From positions 2,046,001-2,110,000 of the forward strand of contig NC_039494.1 in NCBI RefSeq assembly GCF_003590095.1: a DNA stretch of 64,000 bases. The letters are read 5' to 3'. Shown here one piece after another: positions 63,871 to 64,000 of this stretch (within the stretch, counting starts at the first letter, position 1; every line of letters starts with the position of its first letter). This DNA is from Trichoplusia ni. Its lineage: Eukaryota > Arthropoda > Insecta > Lepidoptera > Noctuidae. The notes under the pieces are model-generated. The model was not told where the DNA came from and did not search any database. It saw nothing but the letters and a program-made list of their open reading frames with translations. The position numbers and the translations under genes are program-made.

Positions 63871-64000
63871 GTGAGTTCTTACAATTAATATTGAATATTG
63901 CATTGTATGATTTAATCTATGTAGTAAGTTTTGGTCACTGTAGATGTCAGGTATCGCGACAAAAAGTAGCCTCTGTCCTTGCTTGAGGTTCGAGCTGTAT

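Noticed and set aside
1..64000. CRISPR arrays, bacterial operons or rRNA genes
   Set aside because: No regularly spaced direct repeats, no ribosome-binding-site gene clusters and no rRNA-like tracts; the window is eukaryotic.

Overview
This is eukaryotic, AT-rich, intron-bearing DNA, most likely from a moth or butterfly. The evidence is an ortholog of the insect fork-head gene jumeau, GT-AG introns of typical insect length, and dispersed repeats of types I know from Lepidoptera: tRNA-derived SINE remnants, an RTE-like LINE tail, a piggyBac element in TTAA, and a repeat ending in a GGTTCCG/CGGAACC hairpin. No database search was possible, so species and repeat-family names are from memory.

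Layout. Positions 1-38.6 kb form a long gene-poor stretch. I find no convincing multi-exon gene on either strand, only degraded repeats: SINE remnants near 5.4, 6.1 and 27.0 kb, a dispersed repeat at 9.56-10.14 kb, a 403-bp inverted-repeat element at 28.5-28.9 kb, a LINE tail at 30.7 kb, an internally deleted piggyBac at 33.1-34.4 kb, and two copies of a hammerhead-ribozyme-like repeat at 21.6 and 37.8 kb. Positions 38,797-55,299 (+) carry a 15-exon gene for a very charged, Ser/Lys/Asp/Glu-rich protein, probably nuclear or nucleolar. Positions 61,968-63,870 (+) carry the first five coding exons of a FoxN1/4-class fork-head factor (jumeau ortholog), which runs off the right edge.

The central gene is damaged by assembly. 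A 1,000-base run of N (48,309-49,308) is followed by a second copy (49,309-53,499) of the 4.2 kb that precedes it (44,124-48,308). The copies differ by 1-2 base indels, nearly all in homopolymers, and I saw no substitutions. These are two overlapping, poorly polished contig ends placed side by side rather than a biological duplication. After collapsing the copies and removing one extra G near 44,966, all 15 exons join in one frame of 5,670 nt (1,889 residues). The premature stop at 44,969 is therefore an error.

The most interesting biology is in that gene. Nine consecutive small exons (exons 6-14) each encode an acidic or Ser/Asn-rich stretch followed by a Lys-rich cassette of SAKKKKK type. 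All but the last of them have matching phase-1 boundaries, so they form a modular exon array. The giant exon 5 carries three tandem repeats centred on an RRMSVS-like phosphosite. Apart from sharing strand and a roughly 6.7-kb spacer, I see no functional link between the two genes.
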